NCBI GenBank assembly: GCA_035502995.1
Contig: DATJTW010000109.1
Span: 110,710-174,709 of the forward strand
From: CADEED01 sp035502995
GTDB lineage: Bacteria; Pseudomonadota; Gammaproteobacteria; Steroidobacterales; Steroidobacteraceae
Length of the DNA stretch: 64,000 bases
Direction: 5' to 3'
Shown here: positions 56,028 to 64,000 of the stretch, piece by piece
Position numbering within the stretch: the first letter of the stretch is position 1
Layout: each line of letters starts with the position of its first letter
Notes under the pieces: generated by a model
What the model saw: only the letters and a program-made list of their open reading frames with translations
What the model was told of the DNA's origin: nothing
Database searches by the model: none
Position numbers and translations under genes: made by a program

Positions 56028-57084
56028 CAACTCCATCCCGGCGATCGTCCTCGGCGGCACGGGTTACGTGTCCGGCGAGCTCATCCGGCTGATCCTCGGC
56101 CATCCGACCTTCGTGCTCGCGGGCGTGATGTCCGACAGCTCGCCGGGCGAACCGGCCGGCAAGTCGTTCCCGCACCTCGCGGGCTCGTTGGGCGCGACCG
56201 CGTTCAAGTCGCAGGCGGAGATCGCCGCGCTGATCGCGAAGGAGCCGACGTCGGCGGTGTTCTGCGCCGCGCCGCACGGTGCCGCGGCCGCGTTGATCGA
56301 CAACCTGCTGAAGGCCGGCGAAGCCGCCGGCACGAAGCCGCGGTTCGTCGACATCTCGGCGGACTTCCGCTACGCGACGGCGGCGGCTTACGAAGCCGTC
56401 TACAAACATCCGCACGGCGCGCCGCAGCGTCTCGCGCAGTTCACCTGCGCGGTGCCGGAGCACCTGAAGTCCGCGCCGACGCCGCACGTCGCGCATCCCG
56501 GCTGCTTCTCGACGTCGATCCTGCTCGCCAGCGTGCCGCTGCTCGCCTCGGGCTGGGTGGAGCCGACGCTGTTCGTCAGCGGCGTCACCGGCAGCACGGG
56601 GTCGGGCCGCAAGCCCGTCGAAGGCACGCATCACCCGACGCGGCACAGCGATCTCTATTCTTATGGCGCGCTCGGCCACCGCCACACGCCGGAGATCACG
56701 GCGCTGGCGAAGGCAGCCACGGGCATCGACGCCGAATATTCGTTCGTGCCGCACAGCGGCCCGTTCGCGCGCGGCATCCACGCCACCGTGCAGGCGCGGC
56801 TGAAGTCGCCGCGCGACGCCGCCGCCGTCATCGGCATGCTGCGCGAGTACTACGCGGGCGCGCCGTTCGTGCGCGTGCTCGACAACGCGCCGCGCGTGAA
56901 GGACATCGTTGCATCCAACTACGCGCACGTGTCGGCCGCGGCCAACGGCCGCACGGTCGCCGTGATGAGCGTGGTCGACAACCTGAACAAGGGCGCCGCA
57001 GGCGGTGCCGTGCAGTGGATGAATCGACTGTTCGGTTTGCCCGAGACCGCGGGCCTGACGGCGCCGGCCGCCGGGTGGACGTGA
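56020..57084 (+). CDS. argC: N-acyl-gamma-glutamyl-phosphate reductase
   Basis: 354 residues. The NADPH motif is GGTGYVSGEL, and the catalytic Cys lies in AHPGCFSTSI, with GVTGSTGSGRKPVEGTHHPTR and VSNYAHVSAAANG-like segments. It reduces N-acylglutamyl phosphate to the semialdehyde. The start overlaps the P-loop gene by 8 bp and the stop overlaps argD (TGATG). Confidence 0.96.
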   Translation: MSDNSIPAIVLGGTGYVSGELIRLILGHPTFVLAGVMSDSSPGEPAGKSFPHLAGSLGATAFKSQAEIAALIAKEPTSAVFCAAPHGAAAALIDNLLKAGEAAGTKPRFVDISADFRYATAAAYEAVYKHPHGAPQRLAQFTCAVPEHLKSAPTPHVAHPGCFSTSILLASVPLLASGWVEPTLFVSGVTGSTGSGRKPVEGTHHPTRHSDLYSYGALGHRHTPEITALAKAATGIDAEYSFVPHSGPFARGIHATVQARLKSPRDAAAVIGMLREYYAGAPFVRVLDNAPRVKDIVASNYAHVSAAANGRTVAVMSVVDNLNKGAAGGAVQWMNRLFGLPETAGLTAPAAGWT

Positions 57085-58256
57085 TGAGCGCGACCATGGC
57101 CGACAAACCTGCACCAGCCGCACCGGCGGATGGCCTCGCGCCCGTCTACGCGCAGTACCCGATCGAAGTCGTCGGTGCCGACGGCGTGTGGCTGCACACC
57201 CGCGATGGCCGCAAGGTGCTCGACCTCTACGGCGGTCATGCCGTCGCGTCGCTGGGCTACGGACACCGCGCCTGGACGAAGGCGCTGTCCGACCAGGCCG
57301 CGCAGATGAATTTCCAGACGAACGCCGTGCCGATGGAGATCCGCGCGCGCGCCGCGCAGAAATTGCTGAAATTCTCGAAGCTGCCGTTCGACAGCGTGTT
57401 CTGGATCAACTCCGGCGCCGAGGCCAACGAAAACGCGTTCAAGCTCGCGTTCAAGAACCGCCCGGGGCGCACGCACGTCGCCGCGGTCGAGCAGAGTTTC
57501 CACGGCCGCACGGCCGCGTGCGCGTCGACGACGTGGAACGCGCCGTCGAAGTGGTATTTCCTGCCGCGCGCGCCGTTCGACGTGAGCTGGATCAAACGCC
57601 GCGACGTCGCCGACATCGCGAACCACGTGACGGAGAACACCGCCGCGGTCATCGTCGAGCCGGTGCAGGGCGTCGGCGGCGCGTTCGACATGGGCCAGGA
57701 ATTCCTGGCCGCGCTCCGCAAGCGTTGCGACGACACCGGCGCGCTGCTGATCTTCGACGAGGTCCAGTGCGGCGTCGGCCGCAGCGGCACGCCGTTCGCG
57801 GCCAACTACTACGGCGTGATGCCGGACATGATCACGACGGCCAAGGCGCTCGGCAACGGATTCCCCGTCTCCGCCCTGCTGCTGACGCCGGCGCTCACGG
57901 CGTCGCTGAAGATGGAAAATCTCGGCACGACGTTCGGCGGCGGCCCGATGGCCTGCGCCGTGGCCGAGGCGACGATCGACGCGATCGAGTCGGATGGCCT
58001 GCTCGACAACGTCACTCGCGTCTCGAAGTACCTCCGCGACACCTGCAAGGTGGGACCGGTGACCGATTTCCAGGGACTGGGCTTCCTGCACGGACTGCGC
58101 CTGAACAAACCCGCCAAGGACGTGCAGAAGGCGCTGCTCGCGAAGGACATCCTCGCGGGCACCGCGGGAGATCCCGCGATCCTGCGCCTGCTGCCCGCCT
58201 TCATTCTCAAAGAGGAACACATCGACCGGCTGCGCGCGGCGCTCCTCGATCTGTAA
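57084..58256 (+). CDS. argD: Acylornithine aminotransferase
   Basis: 390 residues from ATG 57084. Class III PLP aminotransferase: FWINSGAEANENAFKLAF, SFHGRTAA, IVEPVQGVGG, LLIFDEVQCGVGRSGT, and the Schiff-base Lys in TTAKALGNGFP. It converts the acylglutamate semialdehyde to acylornithine with glutamate as donor. Confidence 0.95.
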   Translation: MSATMADKPAPAAPADGLAPVYAQYPIEVVGADGVWLHTRDGRKVLDLYGGHAVASLGYGHRAWTKALSDQAAQMNFQTNAVPMEIRARAAQKLLKFSKLPFDSVFWINSGAEANENAFKLAFKNRPGRTHVAAVEQSFHGRTAACASTTWNAPSKWYFLPRAPFDVSWIKRRDVADIANHVTENTAAVIVEPVQGVGGAFDMGQEFLAALRKRCDDTGALLIFDEVQCGVGRSGTPFAANYYGVMPDMITTAKALGNGFPVSALLLTPALTASLKMENLGTTFGGGPMACAVAEATIDAIESDGLLDNVTRVSKYLRDTCKVGPVTDFQGLGFLHGLRLNKPAKDVQKALLAKDILAGTAGDPAILRLLPAFILKEEHIDRLRAALLDL

Positions 58257-58261
58257 GAACG

Positions 58262-59269
58262 ATGCAAAATTTCCTGGACCTCGCGGACTTCTCGCGCGAG
58301 CAGATCTCCGAGCTGCTCGCGCTCGCCGACCGTCTGCAGAAGAAACCCGAACCGGCGGCGCTGGCCGGCAAGATCCTCGGCCTGCTGTTCTTCAATCCCA
58401 GCCTGCGCACGCTCGCGTCGTTCCAGGCCGCGATGGCGCGGCTCGGTGGAACGTCGTTCGTGATCTCCGCCGGCCAGGGCACGTGGCAGCTGGAGACGCG
58501 CCGTGGCGCGGTCATGAACGGCGCGCCGGCGGAGCATGTCCGCGAAGGCGTGCCGGTATTGGCCCACTATTGTGACGCTCTGGGCATCCGGGCCTTCGCC
58601 GGCGGCGTCGACCTGGCCGGCGACCTGGCCGAGACCTCTTTTAAAGAGATGACCGGGCTGGTCTCCAAACCGGTCATCAACATGGAGTCGGCGGCGAACC
58701 ATCCCTGCCAGGCGCTGGCGGACTGGAAGACGCTCGACGACCTCGCCGTGCCGCGCAAGGCCAAGTTCGTCTTGTCGTGGGTGAACCATCCGCGCGCGCT
58801 GCCGCTCGCGGTGCCCGCGGCGACGGTGCACATGGCCGCGATGCGCGGCATGGATGTCGTCGTCCTGCGGCCCGAAGGATTCGCGCTGCCTGCGCCCATC
58901 ATGCAGAAGGCGGCCGCGGCCGCCGCCGCGTCGGGCGGCACGTTGCGCGAGACCGCCGATCGCGACGATGCGATGAACGGCGCGCACGTGATCTACGCCA
59001 AGGAATGGGGCTCCACCTCGAACTACGGCAACGCCGAGGCCGACGCGCGTCAACGCGCCTCGCTCGCCGACTGGTGCGTGCGCGACACGTGGTTCTCGCG
59101 CGCCGCCATCGACTGCAAACTCATGCACTGCCTGCCGGTGCGGCGTAATGTCGCCGTCGCCGACGAGGTGCTCGACGGCCGGCGCAGTGTCGTGCAACGC
59201 GAGGCCTTCAACCGCCTCACCGTGCAGACCGCGGTCCTGCATCGCCTGCTCTCCACCCCGCAAACCTGA
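58262..59269 (+). CDS. argF': N-acetyl/N-succinylornithine carbamoyltransferase
   Basis: 335 residues. Carbamoyl phosphate site FFNPSLRTLAS (family STRT variant), VINMESAANHPCQ, and the C-terminal LMHCLPVRRN. The stretches GQGTWQLETRRG, VPVLAHYCDALGIRAF and SWVNHPRALPLAVP match acylornithine-specific enzymes, closest in my memory to the succinylornithine enzyme of Bacteroides. At the position of the Glu (acetyl) or Pro (succinyl) selectivity switch it has Ala (APAEH). It makes N-acylcitrulline, replacing ordinary OTCase. Confidence 0.92.
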   Translation: MQNFLDLADFSREQISELLALADRLQKKPEPAALAGKILGLLFFNPSLRTLASFQAAMARLGGTSFVISAGQGTWQLETRRGAVMNGAPAEHVREGVPVLAHYCDALGIRAFAGGVDLAGDLAETSFKEMTGLVSKPVINMESAANHPCQALADWKTLDDLAVPRKAKFVLSWVNHPRALPLAVPAATVHMAAMRGMDVVVLRPEGFALPAPIMQKAAAAAAASGGTLRETADRDDAMNGAHVIYAKEWGSTSNYGNAEADARQRASLADWCVRDTWFSRAAIDCKLMHCLPVRRNVAVADEVLDGRRSVVQREAFNRLTVQTAVLHRLLSTPQT

Positions 59270-59293
59270 CCCACTTCCTCACGGAACAACGCA

Positions 59294-60241
59294 ATGATCA
59301 TGCATCGCCCCGATCCCGCCGCCGCCATCCGCAGCCTGCGCAGCGCGGCGCCCTACATCCGCATGTACAAGGGCAAGACCTTCGTCGTGAAGGCCGGCGG
59401 CGGCGTGTTCGCCGACGCGGCCGCGATGCGCGGCCTCATCGAGCAGATCGCCATCCTCCATTACTTCGGCGTGCGCGTGGTGTTCGTGCACGGCGGCGGC
59501 CCGCAGCTGACCGAGATCACCGAGCAGCTCGGCGTGCCGACGCGCATGGTCCAGGGCCGCCGCGTCACCGACCAGAAGGCGATCGACGCGACGTCGATGG
59601 TGCTGAACGGTCTGATCAACACGAAATTGCTGGCCCTGTGCCGCGAGATGAACATCGACGCGGTGGGCATCAGCGGCGTCGACGCGGGCCTGGTGCGCGC
59701 ACACAAGCGCGCACCGGTGAAGATCGACACGGGCGAGACGGTCGACTACGGCTACGTCGGCGACATCGACCTGATCGATCCGAGCGTCATCAACAAGCTG
59801 CTCGACAATGGCCTGATGCCCATCGTCAGCCCGCTGTCAGCCGACGACAACGGCACGCTGCTGAACATCAACGGCGACACGGTGGCCGCGGCCATCGGCG
59901 CGGCGCTCGACGCCGAGAAGCTGATGTTGTGCACCGGCGCGCCGGGCATCCTCGCCGACGTCAACGATCCGCAATCGATCATCTCGTACACGGATCTCGC
60001 AGGGCTGAAGAAACTGCGCGACGAGAAGCGCATCGTCGAGGGCATGCTGCCCAAGGCGAAGGCGATCGAGGACGCGATCAAGGGCGGCGTGCGCCGCGTG
60101 CACGTGATGTCGTACAAGTCCCCCGAGGGCATCCTCGCCGAGGTGTTCACGAACGAAGGCGCCGGCACGCTGATCGTGCAGGACGTGAACGCGCTGTCGG
60201 CGGCCGAGCAGCAGGGCGCCGGCGGCAACGCCGGCAAGTAG
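59294..60241 (+). CDS. argB: Acetylglutamate kinase
   Basis: 315 residues with two in-frame ATGs (59294 and 59300). The amino acid kinase signatures are visible: VVKAGGGVFAD, FVHGGGPQLTEI, GVDAGLVRAHK, LLNINGDTVAAAIG and EGMLPKAKAIEDAI. The length fits the plain kinase; no GNAT synthase domain is fused, unlike some Xanthomonas relatives. It phosphorylates N-acylglutamate and is fifth of six pathway enzymes here. Confidence 0.95.
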   Translation: MIMHRPDPAAAIRSLRSAAPYIRMYKGKTFVVKAGGGVFADAAAMRGLIEQIAILHYFGVRVVFVHGGGPQLTEITEQLGVPTRMVQGRRVTDQKAIDATSMVLNGLINTKLLALCREMNIDAVGISGVDAGLVRAHKRAPVKIDTGETVDYGYVGDIDLIDPSVINKLLDNGLMPIVSPLSADDNGTLLNINGDTVAAAIGAALDAEKLMLCTGAPGILADVNDPQSIISYTDLAGLKKLRDEKRIVEGMLPKAKAIEDAIKGGVRRVHVMSYKSPEGILAEVFTNEGAGTLIVQDVNALSAAEQQGAGGNAGK

Positions 60242-60247
60242 CGCGCC

Positions 60248-61432
60248 GTGTCGCGGCTCTGGGACAAGGGCATCGATCTCGACCAGCGGGTATTGCAGTA
60301 CACCGCCGGCGACGACTACGCGCTCGACGAGCGGCTCGTGGAGTACGACGTGCGCGCGTCCATCGCGCACGCCGAGATGCTGCACGCGTCGAAGCTGCTC
60401 GACGCCGCGGATCTCGCGGCGATCCGCGACGGGTTGAACGCGCTGGGCGCCGAACACGCCGCCGGCGCGTGGACGATCGAGCTCGCCGACGAGGACGGCC
60501 AGACCGCGCTCGAGAAGCGCCTGACCGCGCGCATCGGCGCGGCCGGCGGCCGCGTGCATCTCGGCCGCTCGCGCAACGACCAGGTCCTGACCGCCCTGCG
60601 GCTCTATCTACTCGACGCGGCGCCCGCGCTCGCGGCGGGCGCGGAAAGCGTCGCGGCCGCGCTCGATTCGCTGGCGGCGCGCGAGGGCGCGCTGGCCCTG
60701 CCCGGCTACACGCACATGCAGCAGGCCATGCCGAGCAGCGTCGCCGCGTGGGCCGGTGGATTCGCGGCCGAGCTGCGTGACGACGCGCTGGCGCTGGCCG
60801 CGTGTTCGCGCCGCGCTTCGCGCAGCCCGCTGGGCTCGGCGGCCGGCTACGGTTCGCCGGGATTGCCGCTGGACCGCGAGTTGACGCGTGCCAGGCTCGG
60901 GTTCGACAGCGTGCAGACGCCGGTCACCGCGGTGCAGCTGTCGCGCGGCAAGGCCGAGGCCGAGCTGCTGTTCCAGTGTGCACTGCTGATGCAGGACCTG
61001 GGACGCCTCGCGTCCGACCTGCTGCTGTTCTACACGCAGGAATTCGCGTTCGTGTCGCTGCCGGCCGAATTCACCACGGGCTCGTCGATCATGCCGCAGA
61101 AGCGCAATCCCGACGTGTTCGAGCTGGTGCGCGGCCGCACGGCCGTTGCACACGCCTGCCTGTCCGAAGTGCTCGGGATCTTCGCGAAGCTGCCGTCCGG
61201 GTATCAGCGCGACCTGCAGTTGATCAAGCCGCCGCTGTTCCGCGGCATCGACCTCGCGCTGGCCACCGCGGCGATCGTGACCGTAGGAATCGACGGCGTG
61301 CGTTTCCGCGCGGACAAGATCAAACTCGACCCCGCGATCCACGCCGCCGAAGAAGCGAACGCGCTGGTCGTGCGGGAAGGCATCCCGTTTCGCGAGGCCT
61401 ATCGACGGGTCGGCGATAAGTACCGCAAGTAG
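60248..61432 (+). CDS. argH: Argininosuccinate lyase
   Basis: 394 residues, GTG start, 6 bp after argB. The signature GSSIMPQKRNPD is intact, with VHLGRSRNDQVLTALRLYL and PGYTHMQQAMPSS. It is somewhat shorter than the usual 450-460 residues, mostly at the C-terminus. It splits argininosuccinate to arginine and fumarate and closes the arg operon. Confidence 0.96.
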   Translation: MSRLWDKGIDLDQRVLQYTAGDDYALDERLVEYDVRASIAHAEMLHASKLLDAADLAAIRDGLNALGAEHAAGAWTIELADEDGQTALEKRLTARIGAAGGRVHLGRSRNDQVLTALRLYLLDAAPALAAGAESVAAALDSLAAREGALALPGYTHMQQAMPSSVAAWAGGFAAELRDDALALAACSRRASRSPLGSAAGYGSPGLPLDRELTRARLGFDSVQTPVTAVQLSRGKAEAELLFQCALLMQDLGRLASDLLLFYTQEFAFVSLPAEFTTGSSIMPQKRNPDVFELVRGRTAVAHACLSEVLGIFAKLPSGYQRDLQLIKPPLFRGIDLALATAAIVTVGIDGVRFRADKIKLDPAIHAAEEANALVVREGIPFREAYRRVGDKYRK

Positions 61433-61470
61433 TCCGTCCCGCGCCGCGGTGACGCCGCGCACGAGAGGAC

Positions 61471-61905
61471 ATGATGGCCCTATGGTTCGGTAATCCGACG
61501 GTCGACGACGCCAATGCCAGCCACGAAGGGTTGCTGGCCGCGCATCTCGGCATCCGTTTCACGGAGTTCGGCGACGACTTCCTGCGCGCCACCATGCCGG
61601 TCGGTCCGCATACGCGCCAGCCCATGGGTTTCCTGCACGGCGGCGCGTCCGCCGCGCTCGCCGAAACGGTCGGCAGCGTCGCCGCGAATTTCGTCGTCGA
61701 CCGCAGGAAGCAGCGTTGCATGGGCCAGGAGATCAACGCGAACCACCTGCGGCCCGTCGCCGAGGGCCTCGTCACGGGCACCGCGCGACCGTTCCACATC
61801 GGCCAGCGCAGCCAGGTGTGGAGCATCGAGATCCGCGATCCCAGGGAGCGCCTGGTGTGCATCTCGCGGCTGACCATGGCCGTGCTCGACTGGAGACCGA
61901 AATGA
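61471..61905 (+). CDS. Hotdog-fold thioesterase (PaaI/YdiI-like)
   Basis: 144 residues. GFLHGGASAALAETVGSVAANF contains the HGG motif and the catalytic acid of 4HBT/PaaI-type thioesterases; MGQEINANHLRPV and RLTMAVLDWRP are typical. The second ATG (61474) has better SD spacing than the first. It probably hydrolyses an aryl- or acyl-CoA. It overlaps lptM by 4 bp. Confidence 0.85.
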   Translation: MMALWFGNPTVDDANASHEGLLAAHLGIRFTEFGDDFLRATMPVGPHTRQPMGFLHGGASAALAETVGSVAANFVVDRRKQRCMGQEINANHLRPVAEGLVTGTARPFHIGQRSQVWSIEIRDPRERLVCISRLTMAVLDWRPK

Positions 61906-62204
61906 GCGCTCGTCCCGCCCGCACGGGAACGACACTGTGCCTCGTGCTCGCGTTCGGTCTCGCCGCCTGCGGCCAGAAGGGCCCGCTCTATCTACCCGAC
62001 ACGACGCAGGGCGAGGTGGTCACGCGGCCGTCGTCGACGACGCAGGACGGCGCCACCACCGGTCCGGCGAATTCGCCGGCGACGCCCGACGACCCGGGCC
62101 GCTCGGCCTCGCCTGCGCCCGAGGTGACGGCGCCGGCCGGCACGCCGGCGGACGGTTCGAAGGACGATCCGAAGAAAGACGACAAGAAGCAGCCGCCGAA
62201 GTAA
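61902..62204 (+). CDS. lptM: LptM/YifL-family small lipoprotein
   Basis: 100 residues. The lipobox LAAC (Cys23) is directly followed by GQKGPLYLPDT, the signature of LptM, which assists disulphide maturation of the LptD LPS translocon. The tail is Pro/Thr/Lys-rich and unstructured, longer than in enterobacteria. It lies 5 bp before polA. Confidence 0.85.
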   Translation: MSARPARTGTTLCLVLAFGLAACGQKGPLYLPDTTQGEVVTRPSSTTQDGATTGPANSPATPDDPGRSASPAPEVTAPAGTPADGSKDDPKKDDKKQPPK

Positions 62205-62209
62205 TCTGC

Positions 62210-64000
62210 ATGCCCGCACGTCCCTATCTCGTCCTCGTCGACGGCTCCTCGTATCTGTATCGCGCGTTCCTCGCGCTGCCGCCGTTCACCAACTCACGCG
62301 GCGAGCCCACCGGCGCGGTATTCGGCGTGCTGAACATGCTGGCGAAGTTCATGAAGGACTACGACCCCGAACGCATCGCGGTCGTGTTCGACGCTCCCGG
62401 CAAGACGTTCCGCGACGAATTGTTCGCCGAGTACAAGGCGCACCGCCCGCCGATGCCCGACGACCTGCGTTCCCAGATCCAGCCGCTGTTCGACGCCGTG
62501 CGCGCGCAGGGCTTCACGATCCTGCGCGAGACGGGCGTCGAGGCCGACGACGTCATCGGCACGCTGGCCGTGAACGCCGCGAAGCAGGGCCTCAAGGTGC
62601 TCATCTCGACCGGCGACAAGGACATGGCCCAGCTCGTCGAACCGAACATCAGCTGCATCAACACGATGAGCGGTACGGTGCTCGACCGCGACGGCGTGAA
62701 GGCCAAATTCGATGTCTGGCCCGAGCAGATCATCGACTACCTCGCGCTGGTCGGCGACAGCTCGGACAACATCCCCGGCATCGACAAGGTGGGCCCGAAG
62801 ACCGCCGCGAAGTGGCTGGGCCAGTACCAGACGATCGACAAGCTGATCGCGGACGCCGCGAACGTCGGCGGCAAGGTCGGCGAGAACCTGCGCGCCGGTC
62901 TCGGCACGCTCGAGCTCGCGCGCAAGCTCGCGACCATCCGCACCGACCTCTCGCTGCCGGTCACGCTGGACGAGCTCAAGCGCAAGCCGCCGGACATCGA
63001 GGCGCTGCGCGAGCTGTACTCGCGGCTCGAGCTGCGGTCGCTGCTGAAGCAGCTCGACGGTGGCGGCGAGGTGGCGCTGCCCGAGCCGGGGGCGCCGGCC
63101 AGCGCGGCACCGACCGCGGCGGCTGCCGCGCCCGCCTCCACCGCGATCACGCTCGAAGGCCCGGCGCGCGCCGTCGCAACGGCGCCGCGGATGTACGAGA
63201 TCGTGAACACCGAGGCCGAGCTCGACCAGTGGATCGCGCGCCTCTCGGCTGCACCGCTGTTCGCCTTCGATACCGAGACCACGAGTCTCGAATACATGAA
63301 GGCCGAGATCGTCGGCGTCTCGTTCGCGACCGCGCCGGGCATCGCGGCCTATCTGCCGCTGAAGCACGATTACGCCGGTGCGCCGGATCAGCTCGACCGC
63401 GAAGCCAGCCTGGCGAAGCTGAAGCCGTTGCTGGAGTCGAACGAGCACGCCAAGGTCGGCCACCATCTCAAGTACGACGCGCACGTGCTGATGAACCACG
63501 GCATCGAACTCGGCGGCATGCGCTACGACTCGATGCTCGAGTCGTACGTGTGGAACAGCGTGCAGCGGCACGACATGGACTCCGCGTCGGAGCGTTATCT
63601 CGGCATCCGCACGATCCATTACGAGGACGTGGCCGGCAAGGGCGCGAAGCAGATCCTGTTCTCGCAAGTGGACCTAGATACCGCCTGCCGCTATGCCGCC
63701 GAGGACGCCGACGTCACCCTACGCCTGCACCACGCGCTGTGGCCGCTGCTGGAAAGCGTGCCGAGCCTGCGCAAGGTGTACGAGGACATCGAGATGCCGC
63801 TGGTGCCCGTGCTGGCCGGCATGGAACAGCGCGGCGTGCTGATCGACGTCAATGAACTGCGCAAGCAGAGCCAGCAGCTCGGCAAGCGCATGCTGGAACT
63901 GCAGCAGCAGGCGTACCGCGAAGCCGGGCGCGAATTCAATCTCGACTCGCCCAAGCAGCTGCAGGCCATCCTGTTCGATGAGCTCGGCCTGCCCGCCAAG
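62210..64000 (+). CDS. polA: DNA polymerase I, truncated by the window edge
   Basis: 597 codons are visible from ATG 62210 and the frame stays open to the last base. The 5'-3' exonuclease domain has LVDGSSYLYRAF, GVEADDVIGTLA, STGDKDMAQLV and GDSSDNIPGIDKVGPKTAAKW. An Ala-rich linker follows, then a 3'-5' exonuclease domain with the DTETTSLE motif, so proofreading looks active. The start of the polymerase domain is reached (GMEQRGVLIDVNEL). It serves Okazaki-fragment processing and repair. Confidence 0.96.
   Translation, partial: MPARPYLVLVDGSSYLYRAFLALPPFTNSRGEPTGAVFGVLNMLAKFMKDYDPERIAVVFDAPGKTFRDELFAEYKAHRPPMPDDLRSQIQPLFDAVRAQGFTILRETGVEADDVIGTLAVNAAKQGLKVLISTGDKDMAQLVEPNISCINTMSGTVLDRDGVKAKFDVWPEQIIDYLALVGDSSDNIPGIDKVGPKTAAKWLGQYQTIDKLIADAANVGGKVGENLRAGLGTLELARKLATIRTDLSLPVTLDELKRKPPDIEALRELYSRLELRSLLKQLDGGGEVALPEPGAPASAAPTAAAAAPASTAITLEGPARAVATAPRMYEIVNTEAELDQWIARLSAAPLFAFDTETTSLEYMKAEIVGVSFATAPGIAAYLPLKHDYAGAPDQLDREASLAKLKPLLESNEHAKVGHHLKYDAHVLMNHGIELGGMRYDSMLESYVWNSVQRHDMDSASERYLGIRTIHYEDVAGKGAKQILFSQVDLDTACRYAAEDADVTLRLHHALWPLLESVPSLRKVYEDIEMPLVPVLAGMEQRGVLIDVNELRKQSQQLGKRMLELQQQAYREAGREFNLDSPKQLQAILFDELGLPAK

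Overview
The window is very GC-rich, gene-dense DNA from what looks like a gammaproteobacterium. The evidence is GltBD, a TamA/TamB pair, an AsmA-like/YdbL module, LptM, NudC, ArgR and an FlhC-family protein, with many Sec-secreted and lipobox-bearing envelope proteins. An affinity to the Steroidobacterales/Nevskiales/Xanthomonadales region is my guess from gene content only. I see no rRNA, tRNA, CRISPR array, transposase, integrase or prophage gene. Both edges cut genes: a C13-type peptidase on the left and polA on the right.

Layout. 1-7861: a C13 peptidase fragment convergent with the gltB-gltD glutamate synthase operon, then a DMT permease. 7904-12918: secreted or lipoprotein genes, including two HExxH zinc-metallopeptidase-like proteins, and a DUF924 protein. 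13034-18467: a CDF metal transporter in an operon with an inactive/active M16 peptidase pair, then a SPOR lipoprotein divergent from a bactofilin. 18486-28416: three fibronectin-III lipoproteins. Two of them are paralogous PQQ-type sugar dehydrogenase plus di-heme proteins with 10 and 1 FN3 domains; the third has six FN3 domains only. 28480-32786: a YheT-like hydrolase, a membrane-anchored response regulator, a GT4 glycosyltransferase and a PAP2 phosphatase. 32916-37760: a DUF6279 lipoprotein and an AsmA/YdbH-like plus YdbL-like envelope lipid-bridge module, a hydrolase and a small lipoprotein. 37764-43743: an ABC-2 exporter, a TonB-domain protein, a subtilisin/sedolisin-like protease, and a divergent regulator pair (FlhC-like plus an unknown that may be FlhD-like) around a perfect dyad. 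43784-53178: nudC, an NRDE protein, tamA-tamB, alkB, a secreted protein and a YciI-like protein. 53274-64000: the arginine operon argR-argG-(P-loop NTPase)-argC-argD-argF'-argB-argH, then a hotdog thioesterase, lptM and polA.

How genes work together. gltB/gltD make glutamate, which feeds the arginine pathway. The arginine cluster sits behind an ARG-box-like dyad, uses an acylornithine (not ornithine) transcarbamylase, and carries an unexplained P-loop NTPase between argG and argC. TamA/TamB and the YdbH/YdbL-like pair are two separate AsmA-superfamily envelope systems.

Most notable items: the arginine operon with its unknown NTPase and unusual transcarbamylase switch residue; the FN3-spaced sugar dehydrogenase/cytochrome paralogs; a scattered family of palindromic GGGGAC(A/T)GTCCCC elements, three of which touch stop codons; the FlhC-like regulator pair; a REC-transmembrane fusion; and a structured small-RNA candidate ending in a strong terminator.
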